Shown piece after piece: positions 7,129-15,036 of a stretch of DNA of 28,268 bases. The notes under the pieces were generated by a model that worked only from the letters and a program-made list of their open reading frames with translations, did no database searches and was not told where the DNA came from. This DNA comes from ZLKRG08 sp046091905 (GTDB lineage Bacteria > Actinomycetota > Actinomycetes > Nanopelagicales > Nanopelagicaceae), in the NCBI GenBank assembly GCA_046091905.1, contig JBJTCN010000003.1, forward strand, positions 1-28,268. Direction: 5' to 3'. The position numbers and the translations under genes were made by a program. Numbering within the stretch: the stretch's first letter is position 1; every line of letters begins with the position of its first letter.

Positions 7129-8130
7129 TCAGGGCAATTTAATGACTTGGGCCGCATAAGCGAGACCTGCGCCATATCCAATAATTAGCGCCAGCTGACC
7201 ATGTAGTTCTGGATGTTCATTTAAGAGCGCATCCATTGCCAATGGAATTGAAGCCGCAGAAGTATTTCCATTGGTGCGAATATCATCGGCAGTCAAAATA
7301 TCAGGTTCTAGCTTCATATCCTTTGCCATAGATTCGATAATTCTCAAATTTGCTTGATGCGGAATGAAAGCTTTCAAGTCACTTGGAGCAAGTCCGGCTA
7401 ATTTAATTGCTTCGCTCCCAACTTTACTAACTGAAAATACTGCCCAACGAAAAACTTTCTGACCTTCTTGAACAATATCTGGCCAAGCAATGGTGTTGGC
7501 TGGTGCAGAACTATCTTTGTAATCTAACCAAGATGACATGGTGATTGCATCGCGCTGATCTGAATCCGAACCCCATGCAGTAGGTCCAATCCCAACTTCA
7601 TCACTTGGTCCAATTAATACCGCACCAGCTCCATCGGCAAAGATAAATGCAGTTGCACGGTCATTCGGATTAGTGAAGTCACTTAATTTCTCAGAACCAA
7701 TTACCAATACATATTTGGCGGTGCCACCTTTAATCAAATCTTTTGCTAGTCCAACCCCATATGCAAAACCGGCACAAGCTGCTGATAAATCAAAGGCCGC
7801 AGCTTTATTAGCGCCAATGTTTGCCGCAATTCCCGAAGCGCCACTTGGAGTCTGGTGCGGATAGGAGATTGTGGCCATGATGATTACATCTACCGCTTCA
7901 GCGCTTACTTTGGCTCTATCTAGCGCTTGCTGGGCTGCGGCCGTACCCATGTCAACAACTGAAATTTCTTTATCTGCAAAACGTCTAGTTTCAATACCAG
8001 TGCGCTGCTGAATCCATTCATCAGTGGAATCGATTTTTTCAACAATTGCAGAGTTAGGAATTAAATTGGTAGCTCGATAGATTCCAACTGAAAGAATTGC
8101 GGAATTACTGCCAACGTTTGATTTAATCAT
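7129..8130 (-). CDS. fabH: 3-oxoacyl-[acyl-carrier-protein] synthase III (FabH)
   Basis: This 333-residue enzyme starts fatty-acid synthesis by joining an acyl-CoA to malonyl-ACP. The catalytic residues are visible: C119 in SAACAGF, H258 in IPHQANLRI and N289 in NGNTSAASIP. The entry region has TDEWIQQRTGIETRR at about residues 36-50, which in this family contacts CoA. Length matches the family. Its ATG lies in the 4-base overlap with the fabD stop (8127-8130), which indicates translational coupling. Primer preference (acetyl-CoA or branched acyl-CoA) cannot be decided from sequence alone. Confidence 0.96.
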   Translation of the reverse strand: MIKSNVGSNSAILSVGIYRATNLIPNSAIVEKIDSTDEWIQQRTGIETRRFADKEISVVDMGTAAAQQALDRAKVSAEAVDVIIMATISYPHQTPSGASGIAANIGANKAAAFDLSAACAGFAYGVGLAKDLIKGGTAKYVLVIGSEKLSDFTNPNDRATAFIFADGAGAVLIGPSDEVGIGPTAWGSDSDQRDAITMSSWLDYKDSSAPANTIAWPDIVQEGQKVFRWAVFSVSKVGSEAIKLAGLAPSDLKAFIPHQANLRIIESMAKDMKLEPDILTADDIRTNGNTSAASIPLAMDALLNEHPELHGQLALIIGYGAGLAYAAQVIKLP

Positions 8131-9038
8131 GCGCCACCATGTTTAATTGCAAATTCTTTAGCGGCTGCTAAATCAGCTGGTGTCTTCAGAGCGAATGTTT
8201 CTATGGTTGGAGTGGCACGTTTTAATAGGCCAACCAAAGTTCCAGCAGGCGGAAATTCAATTGCGCCCGTAATTCCAAGTTGCACTAAAGATTCCATGCA
8301 GAGATCCCATCTGACTGGGTTTGCAATTTGCTTTACGATGCGATTGATTGCATCCACACCACTTGTCACTACGGAACCATCTTTATTAGATAGCAATTGT
8401 GATCTAGGTTCAGTGATCTGAAGCTTACTTACCAACTGTGAAACATGTGAGACCGCAGATTTCATGAAATGAGTATGGAATGCTCCGGCAACGGCAAGTG
8501 AACGCACTCGCGCACCAGCAGGTGGATTCTCGATTAATTTATCGAGCTGCTCTAATGAACCGGCGGCCACAATCTGCCCAGCGCCATTGTCATTTGCAGG
8601 AACTAATTCAAATTTTGAAATGGATTCTAAAACTTCGCTTCGTTCGCCGCCGAGTACTGCAGCCATTCCTGTTTCTACCTGACTTGCCGCTTTAGCCATT
8701 GCAATTCCGCGCTGACGAACTAATTCCAGCGCATTTGCTGGAGATAGAACTCCGGAAATTCCAGCAGCAGTGATCTCACCAACTGAATGTCCTGCGACAA
8801 CTGCGAACTTTGAAAGTTTAAGTTCATGCGCGCCTATTAGCCCGGCAGCCACAATTAGTGGTTGCGCATTAGCCGTATCTTTAATCTCTTCTGCCGAAGC
8901 GGTTGTTCCTAATCGCGCTAGATCTAAATCAATATGTAATGACCAGGTATCTATAAGTTTCTGGCTCTCATCATTTAGCCAAGGCGTAAGCATTCCTGGC
9001 GTCTGCGATCCTTGACCAGGAAAGAGCAGTGCGAGCAT
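8127..9038 (-). CDS. fabD: Malonyl-CoA:ACP transacylase (FabD)
   Basis: This 303-residue enzyme moves malonyl groups from CoA to acyl carrier protein. It has the N-terminal LLFPGQGSQ motif, the nucleophile S85 in GHSVGE, R110 in the QRG element, and H188 in GAFHTHFM. It is the first gene of the fatty-acid operon in transcription order. Only 39 bases separate it from the glgX stop, and no clear ribosome-binding site precedes ATG 9036-9038. Transcription may therefore read through from glgX or start from a short promoter near the glgX end. The regulator gene fabR, found before fabD in streptomycetes, is absent here. Confidence 0.95.
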   Translation of the reverse strand: MLALLFPGQGSQTPGMLTPWLNDESQKLIDTWSLHIDLDLARLGTTASAEEIKDTANAQPLIVAAGLIGAHELKLSKFAVVAGHSVGEITAAGISGVLSPANALELVRQRGIAMAKAASQVETGMAAVLGGERSEVLESISKFELVPANDNGAGQIVAAGSLEQLDKLIENPPAGARVRSLAVAGAFHTHFMKSAVSHVSQLVSKLQITEPRSQLLSNKDGSVVTSGVDAINRIVKQIANPVRWDLCMESLVQLGITGAIEFPPAGTLVGLLKRATPTIETFALKTPADLAAAKEFAIKHGGA

Positions 9039-9077
9039 GTGTTTAGTTTAAAGCGGTTACCAAATACTTAGAAGTAA

Positions 9078-11189
9078 TTAACGATTTACCAGCCAAACTT
9101 GTAGAGAATGTGGGGAGACTTGCACTTTATCTCCAGGGGCTGCAAGTGCGGGGTTGTATGTGGCGGTAGTTTCGAATGAATCGAATATGCAACGCATGCC
9201 TTCACCCCAAGCTACACCCGGCAATGTAAAAGTAGTCTCCTCACCAAAAGAATTCATAAGAAGCACCAACCCAACTTTAGGGCCGGCCTCAAAGAAAACA
9301 GTTAACGAGCGCTTATCGCCATCAGACCAGTGTTCGTCATTCATTTCATTGCCAGACAAACTAAACCAAGCAATATCTTTTCGCTCAGTTCCAAAATCAA
9401 CTCGTCCAGTAAAAAATTCTGAAGTGATATCTGAAAGATATGTTTTTCTAATTCTAATTAATTCGGTAAAGGCATCTTGCAAATCTTTTTTATCATCAGT
9501 GGGATTCCAATCAAGGGTCCAGCCGCCAAACCAAGCGCTCTCTTGGTTCCAATTATTTTGATTCAAATCTATTGGAAGCGTAAAAGCATTATTTGAACCA
9601 TGCTGGGTGCGACCAACTTCATCTCCCATAGTGACCATTGGAACGCCAGATGAGAGTAAAAGCGTTGCCAGCATAGATTTCTGGAGCGATTGCCGTATTT
9701 GATTGATCTTTGGATCTTGGGTAGGACCTTCAATTCCTACATTCCACGAGCGATTGGTATTAGCTCCATCTCGATTGTCTTCACCATTAGCTAAATTATT
9801 TTTCTGATGATAATTAACTAGATCATTCATTGTGAAACCATCATGCGCAGTAATGAAATTTATTGAAGATGTGGGACCGCGGAAGTAAAAGATATTGCTA
9901 GAGCCAGAGATAGAAGAGGCCAGCGCACTAACACCTTCACCGTAACCGCGAGCAATATCCCCTAACCAGAACTCACGGACTGCGTCGCGGTAATAGTCAT
10001 TCCATTCGCGCCATGGATATTGAAATTCGCCGAGCGAATATCGCGAAATATCCCAAGGTTCAGCAATTAATTTCAGCTGACGTAAAACAGGATCTGCTGT
10101 GATTGCGGCAAAGAGGGCAGAATCAATCATATTTCCGGTGCGATTTAGAGCGGGCGCTAAATCAAATCTAAATCCATCCACTCCAATAACTTGCGTCCAC
10201 CAACGTAGCGAATCAATTATTAATCGGACTCCGTGAGGTTTACCTGCAGAGAAAGTGTTTCCACACCCAGTGTTATCAATGTAATGATTGGTACCACCAT
10301 GGCGATACCAATTTCGATTATCAATTCCTTTAAATGTGATGTGTGGACCGCCCGGCCCACCCTCTGCAGTATGGTTATAAACAACATCAAGAATTACTTC
10401 AATTCCATTTTCATGTAATCGATCAACAGCATCTTGCAATTCTTTGATTGGATTATCTGTCGCTGCGTATGCTCTATGTGGTGTCGAAAATGCAATTGCG
10501 TTGTAACCCCAGTAGTTACGACGACCGCGCGACAATGTTGCCGGTTCAGTGGCATGTTCATGAATCGGCAACAATTCAATTGCATTTACGCCTATATTTT
10601 TTAGGTAATCAATGGTTGATTGATGGCCAAGTGCTTTGTAGGTACCACGTTCTGATTCTGAAATTGCTGGATTTGCCCAGGTAAAACCTTTGACATGAGC
10701 TTCGTAGATAATTAAGTCCTGCCAATTTATATGGGGATGATTTACATGTCGTGGTGCAACATCGGTAACAACTGAATGTGGAACAAATTTTGCGGAGTTA
10801 CGTTCGTCCATGACATTGGAATCACCGGCACCATAACCATCTTCGGCAATGTGACCATAAATTTCTGGCACATATGGAAGTTCGCCGGCTAATTGATGTG
10901 CATAAGGATCGATTAATAATTTATTTGGATTGAATCGAGAACCTCGCTCTGGTTCCCATGGTCCATAAACTCGAAAGCCATATCGCTGACCTGGGCGAAC
11001 CCCTTTTAGATATCCGTGAAAGATTGGACCGTTACGGTGCGAGAGCGAGTACCGGGTCTCGACCTGCTTGCCATTGACCTCATCAAATAGGCAGAGTTCA
11101 ACGGCATCGGCGGCCTCCGCCCAAATCGCGAAGTTGGTGCCCTCCTCAGTCGGGATCGCGCCAAGGTATCGCGGGTCGGCCTGCAGCAT
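9078..11189 (-). CDS. glgX: Glycogen debranching enzyme GlgX (isoamylase type)
   Basis: This 703-residue cytosolic GH13 enzyme cuts alpha-1,6 branch points in phosphorylase-limited glycogen. The N-terminal carbohydrate-binding-like domain covers about residues 1-150. The catalytic barrel follows with region I DVVYNHT (268-274), nucleophile D343 in GFRFDLA, acid/base E377 in IAEPWD, and D450 in TAHDGF. The GlgX-type N-Y-W-G-Y-N element is at about 225-230. Length matches the family. The start at 11187-11189 has no strong ribosome-binding site. The gene diverges from etfB over 81 bases. It lies upstream of and on the same strand as the fatty-acid operon with a gap of only 39 bases, which raises the possibility of shared transcription. 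Confidence 0.95.
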   Translation of the reverse strand: MLQADPRYLGAIPTEEGTNFAIWAEAADAVELCLFDEVNGKQVETRYSLSHRNGPIFHGYLKGVRPGQRYGFRVYGPWEPERGSRFNPNKLLIDPYAHQLAGELPYVPEIYGHIAEDGYGAGDSNVMDERNSAKFVPHSVVTDVAPRHVNHPHINWQDLIIYEAHVKGFTWANPAISESERGTYKALGHQSTIDYLKNIGVNAIELLPIHEHATEPATLSRGRRNYWGYNAIAFSTPHRAYAATDNPIKELQDAVDRLHENGIEVILDVVYNHTAEGGPGGPHITFKGIDNRNWYRHGGTNHYIDNTGCGNTFSAGKPHGVRLIIDSLRWWTQVIGVDGFRFDLAPALNRTGNMIDSALFAAITADPVLRQLKLIAEPWDISRYSLGEFQYPWREWNDYYRDAVREFWLGDIARGYGEGVSALASSISGSSNIFYFRGPTSSINFITAHDGFTMNDLVNYHQKNNLANGEDNRDGANTNRSWNVGIEGPTQDPKINQIRQSLQKSMLATLLLSSGVPMVTMGDEVGRTQHGSNNAFTLPIDLNQNNWNQESAWFGGWTLDWNPTDDKKDLQDAFTELIRIRKTYLSDITSEFFTGRVDFGTERKDIAWFSLSGNEMNDEHWSDGDKRSLTVFFEAGPKVGLVLLMNSFGEETTFTLPGVAWGEGMRCIFDSFETTATYNPALAAPGDKVQVSPHSLQVWLVNR

Positions 11190-11270
11190 GGCGGTAAGTC
11201 TGCCCTGAAACCAACTGCAATTCGGTAAAAAACTAGTAAAGAATTGCTACTGGCAAGTAACATCTGACAC

Positions 11271-12041
11271 GTGAAAATAGCTGTGACCGTCAAACAGGTG
11301 CCAGATTCTTGGGCTGAGAAGAAATTTATCGATGGCCGAGTCGATCGCGAGAGCGTTGATGCGGTACTAAATGATTTAGATGAATATGCAATTGAAGAGG
11401 CGCTAAGAATCTGCGAAGCAAATGGCGGAACAATCGATGATGGCGGCGCAAACACCATCACCTTAATTTCGATGGGGCCAACCCGTGCACAAGAGGCGGT
11501 TCGCAAGGGGCTATCAATGGGCGCAACCAATGCAATTGTGATTACCGATTCCGCGCTCGCAGGCGCAGATGCGATGGCCACTTCAGAAGTTTTAGCAAAA
11601 GTGATTGCTGATGGCGGATATGACTTTGTAATTAGTGGCGTGGAAAGTACCGATGCAAGAATGAGCGTAATCCCAGCGATGATTAGCGCTCGCTTAGGTT
11701 ATGCGCAATTAACTTTTGCAAACAAAGTTGATGTCGATGTAGCCGCAAAGAAGATTGCAATTAATCGAATCACCGATTCTGGTCAAGTGGAAATGGAAGC
11801 TAATTTTCCGGCAGTAATTTCGGTGGTTGAGAAAATTAACGAACCTCGTTACCCCGCATTTAAAGGAATTATGGCGGCAAAGAAGAAAGAGATTTCTACT
11901 ATTTCATTATCTGCGCCATCTGGAACAATAGTTTTAGATGCCACCGCCAAACCAGCCCGCTCAGCTGGAATAAAGATCGAAGATGATGGTAACGCTGCGG
12001 AGAAGTTAGTTAATTTCCTAGCAGAGCGGAAATTGATATGA
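11271..12041 (+). CDS. etfB: Electron transfer flavoprotein, beta subunit
   Basis: This 256-residue protein begins MKIAVTVKQVPDSWAEK, the typical EtfB start. It contains the I-S-M-G-P-x-x-A-x-E-A-V-R-K-G-L-x-M-G-A motif at about residues 66-85 and the V-I-S-G-V-E-S-T-D segment at about 120-128, and ends with a recognition-loop region, E-P-R-Y-P-x-F-K-G-I-M-A-A-K-K-K. With EtfA it carries electrons from acyl-CoA dehydrogenases and other flavoenzymes to the quinone pool. The start is GTG 11271; the next base context and family alignment leave no better option. It overlaps etfA by the 4 bases ATGA, so the two are coupled and should be made in equal amounts. Confidence 0.95.
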   Translation: MKIAVTVKQVPDSWAEKKFIDGRVDRESVDAVLNDLDEYAIEEALRICEANGGTIDDGGANTITLISMGPTRAQEAVRKGLSMGATNAIVITDSALAGADAMATSEVLAKVIADGGYDFVISGVESTDARMSVIPAMISARLGYAQLTFANKVDVDVAAKKIAINRITDSGQVEMEANFPAVISVVEKINEPRYPAFKGIMAAKKKEISTISLSAPSGTIVLDATAKPARSAGIKIEDDGNAAEKLVNFLAERKLI

Positions 12042-12844
12042 GCAAAGTATTAGTGGTTGCAGATAATGAAAAAGTAACTGCAGAATTGGTAAATGCCGCT
12101 GGCGATGCCGTGCTTGTTGAATCGAAGTCAGCTAAAGCAGTTGCCGAATACGCAAAGAGTAATAATTTTTCTGCTGTTTTTGTAGCGGCCACTATGGATG
12201 GTAAAGAGTTTGCTGGTCGAATTGCAGTAGCGCTTGATTCAGGAATCATTACTGATGCCATTGCAGTTGATAGCGATTTTGTAACTACGCAATCTATTTT
12301 TGGCGGTAGCTACACCGTAAAGGCAAAGGTCAGCAAAGGCATACCAGTTATCACTTTGCGTCCTAATTCAGTAGAACCTGCAGCAATTGTGCCTGTGCCA
12401 ATTAAATTAGAGGGCGATGATAATTCGCTAGTCACTATCAAGAATGTAAAACCTAAAGTAAAAGGCGCGCGTCCCGAATTAAGTGAAGCAAAGATCGTGG
12501 TCTCTGGCGGCCGTGGAATTGATGGAGATTGGTCGAACGTTGAGAAATTTGCAGATTCGCTTGGTGCGGCAATTGGCGCATCACGCGCTGCAGTTGATGC
12601 AGGTTGGTGCAGCCATGAGATGCAAGTGGGCCAAACTGGAAAAACCGTTAGCCCTGATTTGTATATCGCTTGCGGAATTTCCGGTGCCATTCAACATAAA
12701 GCAGGCATGCAGACCTCCAAGAACATTGTGGTCATTAATAAGGATCCCGAAGCGCCACTCTTTGAAATTGCAGATTTTGGCATCGTAGGAGATTTAGCAA
12801 GCGTGTTATCTAAGGCGAGCGAACTCATAAACGCACGCAAGTAG
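12038..12844 (+). CDS. etfA: Electron transfer flavoprotein, alpha subunit (short)
   Basis: This 268-residue protein holds the FAD-binding C-terminal domain: V-V-S-G-G-R-G-I at about 152-159, G-A-S-R-A-A-V-D-A-G-W at about 180-190, Q-V-G-Q-T-G-K-T-V-S-P-D-L-Y at about 197-210, and G-I-S-G-A-I-Q-H at about 214-221. Typical EtfA is about 310-330 residues. The C-terminal half is complete, so the loss is in the N-terminal domain, which is shortened here by roughly 40 residues while keeping G-K-E-F-A-G-R-I-A-V. It starts in the ATGA overlap with etfB. The reduced domain probably reflects genome streamlining rather than a broken gene, since the reading frame is intact. Confidence 0.94.
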   Translation: MSKVLVVADNEKVTAELVNAAGDAVLVESKSAKAVAEYAKSNNFSAVFVAATMDGKEFAGRIAVALDSGIITDAIAVDSDFVTTQSIFGGSYTVKAKVSKGIPVITLRPNSVEPAAIVPVPIKLEGDDNSLVTIKNVKPKVKGARPELSEAKIVVSGGRGIDGDWSNVEKFADSLGAAIGASRAAVDAGWCSHEMQVGQTGKTVSPDLYIACGISGAIQHKAGMQTSKNIVVINKDPEAPLFEIADFGIVGDLASVLSKASELINARK

Positions 12845-12853
12845 AATGCCGTA

Positions 12854-13966
12854 GTGGCGATTTACTTAGATCATGCGGCGACCACGCCGATAAGTGAAAT
12901 TTCGCTTGCCGAATTTAACAAACAACTATCAAAGATTGGCAATCCATCTTCGCTTCATAATTTTGGAAGAGATCAACGTCGCGCGCTAGAAGAGGCGCGT
13001 GAAAAAATTGCAAATTTTATTGGCTGCGAAGCAAGTGAAATTATCTTTACCGCATCTGGTACCGAAGCAGATAATCTCGCAATTAAAGGTTTGTATTGGA
13101 AATCCGGTAAAAAGGTAATCGTAATCTCGGCATTTGAACATAAGGCAGTACTCGAACCAGCGGAGTGGTTGGTAGAAAAAGAAGGTGCTGAGCTAATTCA
13201 AATCCCAATTACTAAAGCTGGCGTAGTAGATTTAGGTTTTCTAAAAAAATTGGTGGTAACGCGCGGGTCAGAAATCGCGCTAATTTCAGTGATGCATTCC
13301 AATAACGAAATTGGCGCTTTACAACCAATTGACCAGGTAATTGAAATTGCAGGAGAGATTCCAGTGCATTGCGATGCGGTGCAGTCGCTACTGAAAGTAC
13401 CCGTTTCGTTTAAAGGTTTAACTGCGCTAAGTGTCAGCGCTCATAAAGTTGGTGGACCGGTAGGAGTAGGTGCGCTGGTATTAAAACGAGGATTAGATAT
13501 TCCAGCGCTTTTGCATGGCGGCGGTCAAGAACGTGAAATCAGAAGTGGCACCTTAAATGCTCCGGCCATTTGTGCTTTTGCAGCCGCGTTAACTAATTAT
13601 CCATCTGAGCAAGTAGCAAAACTTAGGGATCAATTGATTGCGGGCATCAAAAGCAATATTCCAAATTCAATAATCAACACGCCAACCAAATCTCTGCCTG
13701 GAATTGTGAATGTTTCCTTTCCGGGAACTAAAGGTGAAACGCTACTTTTATTAATGGATATGGAAGGAATTGCATGTTCAACTGGATCAGCATGTAGCGC
13801 AGGCGTGCATCGTCCAAGTCACGTACTGATCGCGTTAGGCCGCACCGAAGATGAGGCAATAGGCACGCTTCGATTATCACTTGGTGCGCAAAGCACGGAA
13901 TCAGATGTTCAGAAAGTATTAGCGGTATTGCCAAAGGTAGTTGAAAAAGCGCGGTTAGCTAAATGA
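12854..13966 (+). CDS. iscS: Cysteine desulfurase (IscS/NifS class V aminotransferase)
   Basis: This 370-residue PLP enzyme takes sulfur from cysteine as a persulfide and passes it to acceptors. Key residues are visible: H96 in AFEHKAVL, D174 in VHCDAVQS, the PLP lysine K198 in SAHKVGGP, and the catalytic C314 in STGSACSAG. Start GTG 12854 gives MAIYLDHAATTP, the family N-terminus; an ATG just upstream (12846) reads into a stop after one codon. It overlaps mnmA by ATGA, which suggests that its main partner is MnmA in tRNA 2-thiolation, though a general role in iron-sulfur clusters is also possible. The gene begins 9 bases after etfA and may belong to the same transcript. IscS versus a dedicated NifS-like paralogue cannot be separated from this window. 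Confidence 0.93.
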   Translation: MAIYLDHAATTPISEISLAEFNKQLSKIGNPSSLHNFGRDQRRALEEAREKIANFIGCEASEIIFTASGTEADNLAIKGLYWKSGKKVIVISAFEHKAVLEPAEWLVEKEGAELIQIPITKAGVVDLGFLKKLVVTRGSEIALISVMHSNNEIGALQPIDQVIEIAGEIPVHCDAVQSLLKVPVSFKGLTALSVSAHKVGGPVGVGALVLKRGLDIPALLHGGGQEREIRSGTLNAPAICAFAAALTNYPSEQVAKLRDQLIAGIKSNIPNSIINTPTKSLPGIVNVSFPGTKGETLLLLMDMEGIACSTGSACSAGVHRPSHVLIALGRTEDEAIGTLRLSLGAQSTESDVQKVLAVLPKVVEKARLAK

Positions 13967-15036
13967 AATTAATTGCAGCGATGTCAGGAGGCGTGGACTC
14001 TGCGGTTGCAGCAAGTAGAGCAGTAGCTGATGGGCATCAAATTGTTGGAGTGCATTTAGCTTTAGCTTCCAACCCACAGAAATATCGTTCCGGTGCAAGA
14101 GGCTGTTGCACGATTGAAGATTCACATGATGCGCGCAGAGCGGCGGATGTAATTGGGATTCCTTTTTATATCTGGGATATGGCTGAAGAATTCCATGATG
14201 GAGTAGTTGAAAATTTCTTATCTGAATATGCAGCTGGACGTACCCCAAATCCATGCTTACGTTGTAATGAGAAGATCAAATTTGCGGCAGTTTTAGATCG
14301 CGCTAAAGCAATGGGTTTTGATGGCGTAGTAACGGGGCATTATGCAATTATGCGCGAAACGAATGGCGAACGAACTTTGCATCGCGCAATTGATAACAGT
14401 AAAGATCAATCATATGTTTTAGCGGTTTTGAATCGAGAGCAACTTCAAGGCGCATATTTTCCACTAGGAGATACTGAGAAAGTCGATATTCGAAAAGAGG
14501 CGGAGCGTAAAGGGTTAGCGGTTGCAAATAAGCCGGATAGTCATGACATCTGTTTCGTGCCAAGTGGAGATAATGCAGGTTGGCTGCGAGATCGTTTAGG
14601 TAGTGAAATCGGACCAATTGTTGATAGCGATGGAAATGTAATCGGCCAACATAAAGGTGCCTACACATACACGATCGGGCAACGAAAAGGTTTAGGTTTA
14701 ACGATTCCGGCTGCAGATGGCAATCCACGATTTGTTTTAAAGATCGAGCCAAAGACAAATACCGTTGTCGTAGGTGCGCGCGAAGATTTAGCCGTGAATC
14801 GTATCGTTGGTGAAAAACCAGTTTGGTGCGGATCCAACCCTGGTACTGATTGGCAGAGTGGCTTTGTTCAGGCCCGTGCACATGGTGCGGCCTTGGAGTG
14901 CAAGTATCGCGAAATAAATAATGGTGTTGAGATTCAATTAGCAGCGCCACTTTTAGGCTTGGCTACCGGCCAAGCAGCGGTTATTTACGATGGTGATCGC
15001 GTAGTGGGTTCATCAACAATTTGTGAGACCGAATGA
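13963..15036 (+). CDS. mnmA: tRNA-uridine 2-sulfurtransferase MnmA
   Basis: This 357-residue enzyme places sulfur at position 2 of the wobble uridine in tRNAs for Lys, Glu and Gln. It has the ATP-binding P-loop SGGVDSAVAA (8-17), the NPCLRCNEKIKF segment with catalytic C101 (and C98 nearby), and C197 in HDICFVPSGD. The C-terminal beta-barrel domains follow with the family motif Y-T-I-G-Q-R-K-G-L. The length is normal. It starts inside the ATGA overlap with the cysteine desulfurase and ends in another ATGA overlap with ligA. This ties the sulfur donor to the enzyme that uses the sulfur. Confidence 0.96.
   Translation: MKLIAAMSGGVDSAVAASRAVADGHQIVGVHLALASNPQKYRSGARGCCTIEDSHDARRAADVIGIPFYIWDMAEEFHDGVVENFLSEYAAGRTPNPCLRCNEKIKFAAVLDRAKAMGFDGVVTGHYAIMRETNGERTLHRAIDNSKDQSYVLAVLNREQLQGAYFPLGDTEKVDIRKEAERKGLAVANKPDSHDICFVPSGDNAGWLRDRLGSEIGPIVDSDGNVIGQHKGAYTYTIGQRKGLGLTIPAADGNPRFVLKIEPKTNTVVVGAREDLAVNRIVGEKPVWCGSNPGTDWQSGFVQARAHGAALECKYREINNGVEIQLAAPLLGLATGQAAVIYDGDRVVGSSTICETE

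Noticed and set aside
11006..11581. 191-residue minus-strand frame over the glgX start and etfB
   Set aside because: It overlaps two well-supported genes on both strands and shows low-complexity Ser/Ala/Arg content typical of a shadow frame.
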